Below are positions 37,790-47,839 of a DNA stretch of 64,000 bases, piece after piece. The translations under genes and the position numbers were made by a program. The notes under the pieces are model-generated. The model was not told where the DNA came from and ran no database searches. It was given only the letters and a program-made list of their open reading frames with translations. This stretch comes from Fasciolopsis buskii (lineage: Eukaryota; Platyhelminthes; Trematoda; Plagiorchiida; Fasciolidae), in contig LUCM01004903.1 in assembly GCA_008360955.1 (NCBI GenBank), positions 270,656 to 334,655 on the forward strand. Direction: 5' to 3'. The stretch's first letter is position 1, and every line of letters begins with the position of its first letter.

Positions 37790-40770
37790 AGCACCTACCT
37801 AACCTAAGTTAGCTGTAAATTTTCTCATTCCGCATTTTCACGTGATCTGCTAACTTCCACTTGGCTTCGTCCATTTCGAAGGAAGAATGGGAAACAGGAC
37901 ACACTATGGTAGCCTTGTTTGCCATATGCAACATATGATCTAGTCAACAAGGTCTGCTACGCTTGATATGCCACAATAGAGTATTCTCTGAATTCGTACC
38001 CAATACTTGATTTATGACCTCAGTATAGCTCTCGAGGTCATTCCATCCAACCACAGCGATACCACGCAAACACCGACGACTAAATGCCTCCAACCGATGG
38101 ATATCTTCACGCAAATTCCATGTCTCACAACCATACACCACCGCGCAGAACAAGCCTTTCAATTTCAGCGAAATATCAGGTCGATACCACAAGTGCTTCA
38201 GTCCAGCGTAGGCCAATCGAGCTCAGCCCACTACCGTGTTATCATCCTTCGACACGCAACTCTCGAGGTAAGTGGAACGGTCGATAATTTTTAGTTCCTC
38301 GCCGAGCTCCAAGCTCGAAACCGTTGGAGTTAAGACCTGTAAAAGCATTTTACACTTTGAACGCGCAGAGCACATGCCAAAAGAAGCTGCAGCTCTTGCC
38401 GATCTGCATACTGCACGTTGCGTATACCCCATAGATTCGAACAATTACATAAAGTAGTCGGCATAATCCGGATCAGAAAGCTGTAAATCAATTGCCAATT
38501 CGGTGCTTCTATCATGAAGAACGTCAAAAGCATCCTCCAATCTCTCGTTGACGACACAGTTAAACAGGAAAGGAGAGACCAGCATCCTTGTCAAAGTAGG
38601 TGTTCGTTTTGAATGAAGTTGATGGTTCACCATATACCATTACGCGACCACAGGTGTGCGAGTATAGTGCTTGGAAGAGGTTCACGAACTTCTCTGGCAT
38701 ACCCTTCTGGTAAACAGTGCTGCTCAATCGATCGAGTCCAAGGGACAGTCAAATCAAGAAAAACTACGACTGTCGGGAGACGGCAGGTGTATCGCGTTTC
38801 AAGTAGCTGGCGAGAGTTGGAAAATGTGGTTGATGCAATCTCTATTCGAGCGGAGTCCAGTGCGCTGTTTGAACACACCACTCTCGCGAATCGCTGCTAA
38901 ATGACGAGGCGTTTCTTGAACTAAAACCTTAGTAATTATTAGAATTAAACTAATCCCCAAATGATGATGGCGACCATTGGGGGTTCCTTTCCAAAAAATG
39001 GGTGCAATCAGTGACTCACCCCGTGATAACGGAATATGCTCCACATTCCAAATGTCAGGGAGTAAGGTAAGTAGCTTTACTAGAACATCTCCACTTGGTC
39101 TAAAAAAACTGAGAAAAGTTCACCGGAGTCGGCCGATTTTTCCTGCTTCAACGGTCGGATGCACAACTCTGCTGCCAATTCCACTGGAAAATCAACAGAC
39201 CTCCAAAGAATTCGCAGTTGTTGACGTTGGAGTAACTACATTAGCTCGCAACCAATTAAGCTCCTCTTTGAAGCATTCAGCCCAACGGTCGAACCTTCGT
39301 TGAAAACCAAAAATAATTCCTCCATTTCTGTCACGTAGTTTCATTAGCCAAAGACCACCACCCACCGGTGTCGCGTCCAAGCAGTCATTTACTATTACTT
39401 GAAGGAGCTGCTACTTTTCCTTGTCCAGCTATCTGCACCCGTCAGTTTCCACGATCTTGTTGATCAATGTTGGAGGCGCCGTCATATCTTGTTCGGCTCA
39501 TTGCTGTTTCGAGAGCTGGTGCTTTTGCTCTATAGGGACCGGCGACTCTTGACAGATCCAGCGTCTTTGGTGGACAACAGATCAGGGACCGTCGGCAGAA
39601 ATTTATTTCAAGTGCATCGCCCGCTTGATTTGAACCTAATGCTCATCCACATTGCCACTCATCGGAATTCCTAACCCAGCTGATGGCTTCTGCCCGTAAC
39701 TGGTGCGAACAGACGAATCAGACAGACGTTGTACGGTTGGCCGGATCTGTATTTTCCTTTGGCGACCAGTAAGCGTGGGCGAAATGCTCATTAAAACTAG
39801 TACACGGTTCGATTGTAGGCAAGTGGGTCGGTAAGATCTACCGTTCTGGACAGAACTGCGCCTACGGTGGCTTACTATGATATGGTCAATCCGACTCAGA
39901 GTGTGGTGTCGCTGATGGTGGGCGGTGAGCCTGTCATCACAAAAAGGTGAGAGGTTCGAATCCAAAATCCGCCGGCCACTTTGGTGATAGACGGGAATTC
40001 GCTGTCGCCCGCCTTGTTACCACACCTGACCTAATGAGACCCTAATTAATTCTATGCTGTTTCAGGGTCACGGTTACCGGTTCTCCCTCACCCCGTGCGG
40101 TAGGCCCCGGTGGCTATGGGGCATGCTTGTTCCACTACACTCATGCAGGAAGCAGGTAATAAAAAAAAATGTGTCGAAAATTCGCACTAAATGACCTGCA
40201 CAAAACTAGAGAAACCTATCCCGTTATCTGCACACTGAGCAAATAAGTCGTAACGCCGACTTAAACAAGATTCTGGTGCATTAAACCGTCCAAATTGTCC
40301 ATTCAAATTATCTACTACCAATGAAAAGTCAGAAACTTCCCTCCTACGAATGATAAGGACCAGTTTGTCAAAAAACGTCCTTCTGCTTGTCAGTATTACC
40401 GTCTGTTGGAGCATATACGAAGATAACAAACAAGCTGCTTTTAACACTGCTATTCTTTAGAACCCCAACTGATCCCGTAAGTCTTATGGCGAATAAACAA
40501 CCATCAACCGGGATCCAGTCTGAAGGGCCCGGCTGTGGTCTTATCAGTCAGGACTATTCCTAAACTATGTCTGCCCGGTGGTCGAGCCGTTTCGACCCTT
40601 GAGGTGTGCAGAAAACTTCCTGACTAGATGCCGGGAATAACAAATTGAATTACACCACTGGAATCCTGAATTCATGTTTTACTGACGCAACAGACATCAA
40701 TCGCCAGTGGGTTTACTGCGAATACGCCTGTTGTCGGGTATGTATGGAAGTATGAATGCTAGGGCAGCTG
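37790..40770 (-). pseudogene. RTE-like retrotransposon, near full length but degenerate
   Basis: The minus strand gives the whole RTE order over about 3 kb. Endonuclease: LAIDVCCVSKT and IQDSS (about 40690-40660), then TDKT.. and NLNGQFGRFNAPESCL (40187-40447), interrupted by a SINE A at 39910-40172. It resumes as LSRIDHIIVSHRRRSSVQNG (39860-39900). RT: FDRWAECFKEELNW (about 39270-39310), LSRGESLIAPIFWKGTPNG (about 38970-39030), FKQRTGLRSNRDCINHIF (about 38810-38870), then VVVFLDLTVPWT. Motif C is YADY at 38454-38465 in place of YADD. C-terminus: GLKHLWYRPDISLKLKG and YGCETWNLREDIHRLEAF (37944-38210). Frameshifts and stops throughout show it is a fossil, older than the SINE A inside it. Confidence 0.85.
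39910..40172 (+). mobile_element. SINE A, full-length, nested in the RTE relic
   Basis: The head GATGGTGGGCGGTGAGCCTG and the B box GAGAGGTTCGAATCC are followed by CCGCCGGCCACTTTGGTGAT. Next come TTACCACACCTGACCTAATG, TTTCAGGGTCACGGTTACCG, GTGGCTATGGGGCATGC, TCCACTACACTCATGCAGG and a final A-run (GGTAATAAAAAAAAA). It splits the endonuclease of the minus-strand RTE. GTGTCG occurs on both sides (about 39911 and 40173), which is a possible but short target-site duplication. Confidence 0.85.
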
Positions 40771-41129
40771 AGATTCAGAGGCTAACGAGATTTGAGAAAA
40801 TGTGAGCCGCGAGACTGGAGATCCTTTGCGACACTATTTGAAAATGAACCGTTGCAATTATCGGTGTCACAAGTGAAAGAGCGTTACGGGTGGGCAAAGG
40901 GGAAATCTCGTAGGCATTCACTGGGTAATGTACAGAAATGGGTCGTGAAGGGATTACAAAAAGTCCAATCTAGAATAATTAATTGAAATGCGAAGACCTA
41001 GAATAATACTAACCATTTGTGGTGCGGTACGAATGTGGCATTGGGGCACCGATCGGAAGAGAGAACAAATCAATGGGATTTTGTCTTATTTGTTACTTCA
41101 GTTCAGTAAGAATAAACAATGTCCACAGG
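40771..41129. other. No gene recognised
   Basis: Short frames only (40792-40986 plus). No similarity noted. Confidence 0.4.
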
Positions 41130-41230
41130 ATTCTGACTGCTGAACTTGGCGTTTACATAACAGAAGTTCCATTGGTAATTGATGTGACATCGTCAGCGCA
41201 TGCGCTGACGACAAATAGTGAAGCCACGAG
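41130..41230 (+). other. Segment codon-similar to 1250-1330
   Basis: A plus-strand frame reading AELGVYITEVPLVIDVTSSA pairs with the 1.25-1.33 kb frame at E, L, G, I, V, P, L, V, T, S, S, A, A and L, with changes concentrated at third codon positions. The minus strand of both also reads ADDVT.I.NGT before a stop at the same place. Third positions of the two opposite frames coincide here, so coding strand cannot be decided from these two sequences. It abuts the RT relic at 41231 and may be part of it. It includes a 22-base perfect palindrome at 41190-41211. Confidence 0.4.
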
Positions 41231-42020
41231 TCCAGACAAAGGGAGTTCGTGGATGATAATGATACCTGAATATCTGACTAAGGAATCACTATGAATACGA
41301 ATTTCGTTTATAAGAGACAGGGGAATGGAATCCAATGGTTGGGAATATTGAATTTCTTTTTGACGACAGGGCAAAACATCAGATTTTCCAAGATTCAGTC
41401 AAAAGCCATTCTTGGTGAGTTTGTCTGAAAGCACAGTTATGCCACACGTTAAAATGGAGTAAGTGGATGGGTTGATGTACAGGAATCCGTAGGCGATATC
41501 ATCGACGTATTCGACTAGAGTACAGTGATCAAGCATGGAAATGGAACAAATGCGCATGCAGAACCAGAATAAAAAAGGACAGCGCCCTGCAAAACGCCAC
41601 TTATGGATGAAAGCTTAGGCAGAGTAATTATTACTTGGGATTGGCATAAACTCTGGGAGGCCAGAAAAATAATTTTCAAATTGGCTGTATATTATTCCAG
41701 ATACTTGCACCGTTAGTGAGGAACTACAGTGGTTTGTGTCTATCGGCATAAGTGAAAGTGCCGATGTCATCGAAGAAACCCATCCCAACCTATAGTTATT
41801 TCTGGTCCAGTGACGAGATGACAAAATGCACGGAGGATGTGAGTAGATCACAAGTCAAACGACGGGGAGCAAATTCGTTGGAGAAAAGATGACAAATGCT
41901 GGAACCCTTGAGTCTTTGCAACGTCGATTTATTCAAACAACCTGAGAGTAACTGCAATGACAACAAAAAGGAGAAACTCGGCGTTATATTTCGTAGGAAA
42001 TGGATAAACAGAAGCAACCG
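41231..42020 (-). pseudogene. Non-LTR reverse transcriptase relic with YVDD box
   Basis: Minus strand: QVSGIIYSQFENYFSGLPEF (about 41640-41700) resembles the pre-motif-B region. A GVLQGAVL string (about 41590) stands where motif B is expected. LVEYVDDIAYG carries the catalytic box at 41498-41509. Then come VLSDKLTKNGF and LNLGKSDVLPC (about 41370-41430), and RYSGIIIIHELP, the usual YLG-type block. Frameshifts separate them. The spacing is that of a CR1/Jockey-type RT. It is clearly not the same family as the RTE relics, which have YADD followed by CFAPSKCKVLLQ-type sequence. The precise clade is uncertain. Confidence 0.6.
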
Positions 42021-42079
42021 TCCAAAAATCAGAGATATTCCAATGGGATAAACAATGATCTAGAATGCTCAATTTCATT

Positions 42080-43780
42080 CAGTTCAGTTTGTGCAACCGT
42101 TAACTTTGTGCCAGCGGACTCTGGTTTTGGTTAGTACCTCGCAGCACCATCTGCTCAAACGGAAAAAGAGCAGAGACCAGTGAAGGCCGACGCAAAAACC
42201 ATAGGAATCAACAAACGTTTCCAAAGCGATATGGAATCTTATCACCTAATATTCACAATCAGGACTACAGGGAATCTCGTGGATTCCAACCCGGTGGGAT
42301 AACTGCACCTACACGAGCCAGTCCACTGGTTAAGCCTTTCATACTTTTCTGCCATGTCACAGATCAGGCAACCTGAACCATCTTCCAGCCATTATCTGCG
42401 CCAAAAACACCATACAGCGAGATAATCGTTTCGCGGGCATGCGCAAAACATACTCCATTCATCTTAACCTAGTCTGATTCAGTGCATGTTCTAAAAAAAT
42501 GAACTCTACGACTCGGTACCTTATGTCTAACCTCTGAGTTACTCACACAATTCTCCCACCATATTCTAACAATACTACGAAGACAAAAGGTATTCAAACA
42601 TGGACAGCATTCGCATACATTCTCCTCTCAACGGCCATGTTTCCGAACCCCAGACCAATACCAACCTCACTCCTGCTGTGTATAATCCACCTTTGATCGA
42701 CTAGCGGATGTCACGCTGACTCCACAGATGCCTCAAATTAGTGAATGCCAATCGAGTCTTTTGGGGTGTGCAACCCCACCTCGACTGATATACGATCTCC
42801 GAGTGAGATACAACCACTCACATGGCAAAATCTATCCACTTCACCCAGTTGTTCACCGCCAAGAACAAATTTAGGCTCCGAGACAATATACTCCTAAAAC
42901 TGCATTCTACACCTCGAACGTGTAAAACACATCCCAAACATAGCAACATTAACGTTCAGACGATCGAGAAAAACCTGCAACTAACGTGAACCTTTACTCA
43001 TTGGCACAATTTCGTCCGAATATTCTAAATCAGATAGGGTCGTTTAGGAGCAAATATTAATGCCACTATTTCCACATGAGGATATGACTATCTCCTTAAT
43101 TATGTCGCTGACAAAGTTAAAAAGAAAACGTAAAGGGGAGGGGAACTCAAACTAACATCATCTGCCACAGTGAACTCGGATGAAATATTGCCGTAGCTCG
43201 AACTCGGCTTCGGCTGTTTGTAAACATAGAGTGGATAAGTGAAGCAAATCTCTTCGACACACCTTTCAATGACAGTCAGCGCCACGGAATTGCACGATCG
43301 ACTGAGTCGAACGCCACTTTCAAATCCAAAAAGACAAGGATCGTGGATCTACGGAACGTGTACCTATGTTCTATGGTCTGTCACAAAGTGCAAATTTGGC
43401 CAATACAACCCCAACCGGGACCGAAACCGGGTTGGTTCTCGCGCATACACTTTTCGCGAGTACTAGATAATCAGTGGAGGATAAGGCCTGCAAACATTTT
43501 GGATGAAATGCTTATTAAACTAATTTCTCTTTGGTTTTCACACGAGGACCTAACACCTTTTTTGTGAATCGGTACGATCACCAATTCACACAACTCATTA
43601 GAGATCTGTTCTCTCGCCCAGACTGATCCCAGGAGTTTTCCTGACTCCGATGTTTAAACTTCGCCACCGAAACTGAAGGAAGATCCCAATAATCGATTTG
43701 GCCCGACTTTCTTATACCCTCAAAGAAAACCTCTCTTTGACCACCTCCACTTTGAGTGGACGGGTGGTACTCGCCTGCCA
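42080..43780 (-). pseudogene. RTE-like relic with ACTGA-type tail (duplicated)
   Basis: On the minus strand, scattered frames keep RTE order. NQPGFGPGWGCIGQICTL (about 43390-43445) equals the usual EQAGFRPGRGCIDQIFTL block. KPSSSYGNISSEFTVADDV (about 43155-43220) precedes the degraded QGCPLSPFLF position. A GEQLGEVDRFCHVSGCISLG-like block follows at about 42780-42870. The 3' end shows GGTGCTGCGAGGTACTAACC, then AAAACCAGAGTCCGCTGGC, then an AAACTGAACTGAATG tail at about 42075-42095. Heavy decay throughout. Bases 42109-43731 are duplicated at 53530-55151. Confidence 0.7.
42109..43731. repeat. 1.62-kb duplication, copy 1 (partner 53530-55151)
   Basis: Nearly identical to 53530-55151 (offset 11421, then 11420 after a one-base difference in an A run near 42496). 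Only a handful of substitutions were noticed (for example near 42194, 42230, 42250 and 42697). The left edge falls inside a 3'-end repeat of the RTE family and the right edge just inside the RTE body, at GAAAACC. Confidence 0.92.
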
Positions 43781-44599
43781 TAATATTTTAACACAATCAC
43801 CAATGCCCATCATAAGCGCTTGCTTCATGAAGATGGTTTGTGTTAAAGTCTAAAGACGATTATCAGTCAATAATACGGGCGAAACCCGACTGAGTTCTTC
43901 AACATCCTCCTATGTGAACAGATTTGGATTTAATTCTATGGAGTTATTTAAGAGCAATGAAATTACCGAGCTTGACTTCGATTGAACTGGGTAGTTTTAA
44001 ATTCCTCCCATTCGTTCTTTACTGTAATAGTAATAATAATTATTATTATTACCATTATTATTACATACTGATGACCAAAGAATAATGTACAAGCGAAAAA
44101 ACACTGTCAATCCAGACAAAATGGTGCCTTGATTCCCTAAAACCCGTGCTATGAAAGAATCAATAGAATTCCCATACAATGACATGCAGAGAATATTACA
44201 TACATGAATTGGATTGGTGTGTGGGTTTGACTAAGAGAGGTTAAGACACCAAATAGGATATCTTATACAGATTTTATGGAGCCAGTATATTCATAAGACT
44301 AGTTCCCGTAGGGCTACACTATTGGTGCGTATCCGCCTGGGAAGAGTAACAAAGGGGGACAGGGGTAAAATTTACGTAGGAAGAGAAATAAGAGACTTTG
44401 GCGAATCAAACAGCGTAGTTTCCTAATTTAATAGGACAAAAAGCGGAGGATCCCGGCGTTGACTTCAATGTGAAAAATATATTGCAGACCACTTTGTTAC
44501 GCAACAGGTCTTCTCTGACACCACCAGTTGAAAAGTCGCCGAATGATTCTATTTCCTATTTCGATCCAACCGTTCCTGGTGGCTTTACTGATAACAATG
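43781..44599. other. No gene recognised; (TAA)n/(TTA)n at 44027-44064
   Basis: A palindromic TAA-then-TTA microsatellite lies at about 44027-44064. Nothing else is identifiable, although the right end may hold diverged sequence of the dispersed repeat that follows. Confidence 0.45.
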
Positions 44600-44932
44600 A
44601 AGCTAGACCAAGTCAGAGTCTCGCTTAGTAGTCTACAATAAATCATATTGATCACATTATCACGGTCATACTGCATGCTGATCAAACTGTCGGTCGGCTA
44701 ATTCGACTTATGGATGAAAAGTAATTTTCTCGTGCGACTTTTGCTCGCCTTATCGACCGGTCCAGTCAATGTGTCATTGTTTCACTCCTATTGGGCCCTA
44801 ACCCGGACGTTAAACACGGAGATCCAATAAGCAACATTTTTCTTAGTCGGACTCCATCGTTTTCCATCTAGCGAATAACCCTTATGGTGGTAATGAAACA
44901 GGCGAGCAATGGTGAATTCCACTGAATTCGCC
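44600..44932 (-). repeat. Dispersed repeat, unknown family (copy 2, inverted)
   Basis: Reverse complement of 21334-21660 with scattered substitutions (for example GGCCCAATAGGAGTGAAACA versus GGCCCAGTAGGACTGAAACA). The two copies are 23 kb apart in opposite orientation. No coding capacity recognised. Confidence 0.75.
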
Positions 44933-45569
44933 GACCACTTCGTCTGGTGTCATCGAGCTTGGCACCAAGCGACAATGACAGGAAGACCACAGATATCGAG
45001 GACGATGCTCCAGGTATTTGACAAGGCCAGAAGTCGACGCCTAAATGGTGAACGAGACTTCCGAGGTGTTAGAAGCAAAGCTCTCTATTGGGAGTGGAGA
45101 CGACTGGTACAATTAGTATGAAGTTGGAGAATATATGGGAGTGTAGTCAACTGTGATCATCCCTCAGCCCATGGCTCATTGCTTGGCGATTCCTAAGAGT
45201 TTCCATCTTACTCAACATTTTAACCTAGAATATCCGCTAAATATGCCGTACTCTTCATAAACGTTATCGATGATGTGGTATCATAACGGAATTCGGATGC
45301 GAAACTGCATAATTTGATTGGATAAGGACAGAAAGACCTGCAAAATTTGGTTATCTAAACGTAATGCACCACTTGATGTATTTCCTGTTTACACGGGATG
45401 GTATGTTTGCAGAGTGGAACAGGAGGATGAATGCACGCCCTTATCATTCCGTATATCATTTTCGACGGGAGATGATGTCTCGCGGACACAACAAAGTCCT
45501 TACTTTGTGAGATGTTTTGTTCGTCAACAGTACTTCAGAAAGAATGCAAGAAGAAATTGTTTTTGACTG
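44933..45569. other. No gene recognised
   Basis: Two short plus-strand frames (44909-45121, 45318-45566) without recognisable similarity. Confidence 0.4.
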
Positions 45570-45775
45570 GTATTGGTTAACTGGATTAAACGCCTGTCAC
45601 ACCAAAAAATTCAGAGGTTCAAATCTCAGACCTGCCGGTTACCCGACCTAACCTAAGGAGACCCTAAGTGGTTCTGTTCAGCTCCACTCACCCCACTCCC
45701 GTATAGTAGACGGTAGCAGTTATGGTGCATGCGCTTTCCACTACACTCATGATTCAAGCGTGCCATAAAAAGGCT
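45570..45775 (+). mobile_element. SINE A, near full-length
   Basis: The head with B box CAGAGGTTCAAATCTCAGAC is followed by CTGCCGGTTACCCGACC, then TAACCTAAGGAGACCCTAAG, then CTCCACTCACCCCACTCCCG, then GCAGTTATGGTGCATGCGC, then TTTCCACTACACTCATGATT and a short A-rich tail (CCATAAAAAG). Confidence 0.78.
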
Positions 45776-46561
45776 AAAAAATTGAAAGCACCAGTTACAG
45801 GAATACGCTAGAGCATGCAACCAGCTGGTTCAATTCTGCTGCTCGTTCACCAGGCCAAGTATAACAGTTCTTCCACTCATCAACCGGTTTGTCGTTGCTA
45901 ACTTTGTTGTTAGCCTGATGATTTTTCGGCCCAGATTCCGTTTAATCATACATGACTCCCGTAAATGGGAAAATTTTTAGAGGAAAACAAATGTAAGTCA
46001 CGGTTTGATGGCCAGTGAAGTGACTCGTCCTGAGCTCCATACAGAAACTGTGGGGAAGGAGTAAAGGAGAGAAAGCTGATCTAATCTAAGACGTAAATCG
46101 TCTTAGAGCAGTAGCTACGGAAGCGTCATGTGCGGAGAAGTGAGTGAACGTCGCAGGAGGTCTCAAGGACAAACCACAAGGTGTGTAACTGACACAGTAA
46201 AACGGTCTGTAAGATTGGAAAGAGCACAGCTAACTGGAGCAAACGCGTTGCGGGCGTTGTCGTTGTTCATTGTCACGGGCGAAGGTTTGAAGTTGGGTTC
46301 TTGTAAAGCCAAGCAGAATTTACAGTCGAGAATGGTGATAGCAAAGTGGGATACGGAACATTTGAGAATCATCCCAACTACCTTGATGGCTAACCCGCTC
46401 GAGTCACAATCTTTCGTCCCAGGATAGAGCCCCAGTTATAGTGCGGAAGCGCATATGCTAACATTCGAACGATATACCGAAGGTTAGCATGGCCACTGTT
46501 CAAGGATGACATGTAAAAAATGAATGCACTCCATTTTTCTGCTACAACGACACTGCACCTC
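45776..46561. other. No gene recognised
   Basis: A 99-codon frame at 46128-46427 (+) is unassigned. Sequence just before 46562 is only weakly like that before 22512. Confidence 0.4.
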
Positions 46562-47730
46562 GAAGTGGTGAGGCGGCTTGCTGGCCTCCATGATCCAACG
46601 AGCTATACAGGTTGCCTTATCTCAACCCAAGGATCCAATCATGCTTGGAAAGTCAATGGGTAGAGGCCTAACGAAGTAGTCTCCTGATTCTCCCAGTCGG
46701 AGGTTGATCTGAGTTAGCAGCTCAGTCGGAAAAACGAGTGCAAGAATAATTGATCCAAGTAGATAGGCTTCCACTAAGCTACACCCCGCTGCCTTGCGGT
46801 CAGGTTCTTGTCAGAACCAAAGGTTTTCATTAAGAACCTTAATGCTTCTCTGCTTAAGCTCGGCCAAGGCACTCCACCATCTCTCAGAGTAACCCATTGC
46901 CATCATAAGACCCATGAGTAACAGCCTAGCAAATAATTTCCATATCTGCATCGTAGTCTTGGCAGGATAGAAGGGTACTGCGCTAGCCCATGCAATCCAA
47001 GTCGCAGTGGTAAGTGATTAAATTATAGTACTGCTCAACGTTGTCCCTCTCTTTTATTCAACCTGTCTCTTCTGTCTCCAGCCAATCTCTTTGCCGCTCT
47101 GCCCTAGGACCTATAGTATTCTCAGTTGATAACAAGCCCGATACGCAAACTATTATATAATTGTCAGCTAAGTTCGTAGTGGTGCTTAGCCAGCTGAAAT
47201 GCTGGGGCATCAGGTGTTCTCAAAGCTGCTTGCGATCAGCTCTAGAATCTGGGTGTCCTTTCAATGTGCGCACTTTAATGCAGCTGGCAAACAGGAACGT
47301 GTTGCTTCATGACGAGTCAGGACTCACTTATCGTATTGATGTCTGCGGCGTGAGTGAAACACGAATTCACAGATTCGCAGTAGTGTAGATTAAGTCAACA
47401 AACTGCGGTTCAAAGATGATTTTTCTTTTTTCACATCTTCGGGAGACGAAACAACCGCTCTCACAAGCATTGTGAGATCAACAGCTGCTGAGCGAAAAAT
47501 CTTGGTGAGAGAAGGCTGAAGCAGCCTGTTTTTGAGACTATCGGATTCCGGTTAGATCGCCGTTGTTACACTGTGAGACTAGCAGCGAGATCATTAGTCG
47601 GGCGGTTCGTGATAGTAATCAAGTGTTAAGACGCAGTTTTATGTTCCCATTCTGCACAGTACCCTCCAAACAAACCGGCAGACGCGATTTGACGACGTCA
47701 TAAAGGTTACACTTATTATGTAAGACCGAG
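46562..47730 (+). pseudogene. RTE 5' end, second copy with indel-rich body
   Basis: The first 261 bases (46562-46822) are identical to 22512-22772. After 46823 the sequence still follows 22773-23600 (for example CTCTCTTTTATTCAACCTGT, TCAATGTGCGCACTTTAATG, GGCGTGAGTGAAACACGAAT). It is broken by frequent one- to four-base insertions and deletions, so no endonuclease frame survives. The match peters out near 47730 and is followed by the counterpart of 27.9 kb. Confidence 0.75.
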
Positions 47731-47839
47731 CTCGTTATTATAAGTGTTTAGAAGAGAAAGTATGACACCAGTATCGTAGCTAAGTAAGTATTTCATGAGT
47801 TCTGCCTAAGTTTGGGAATTTTCGGGCATTCGAAAGTCA

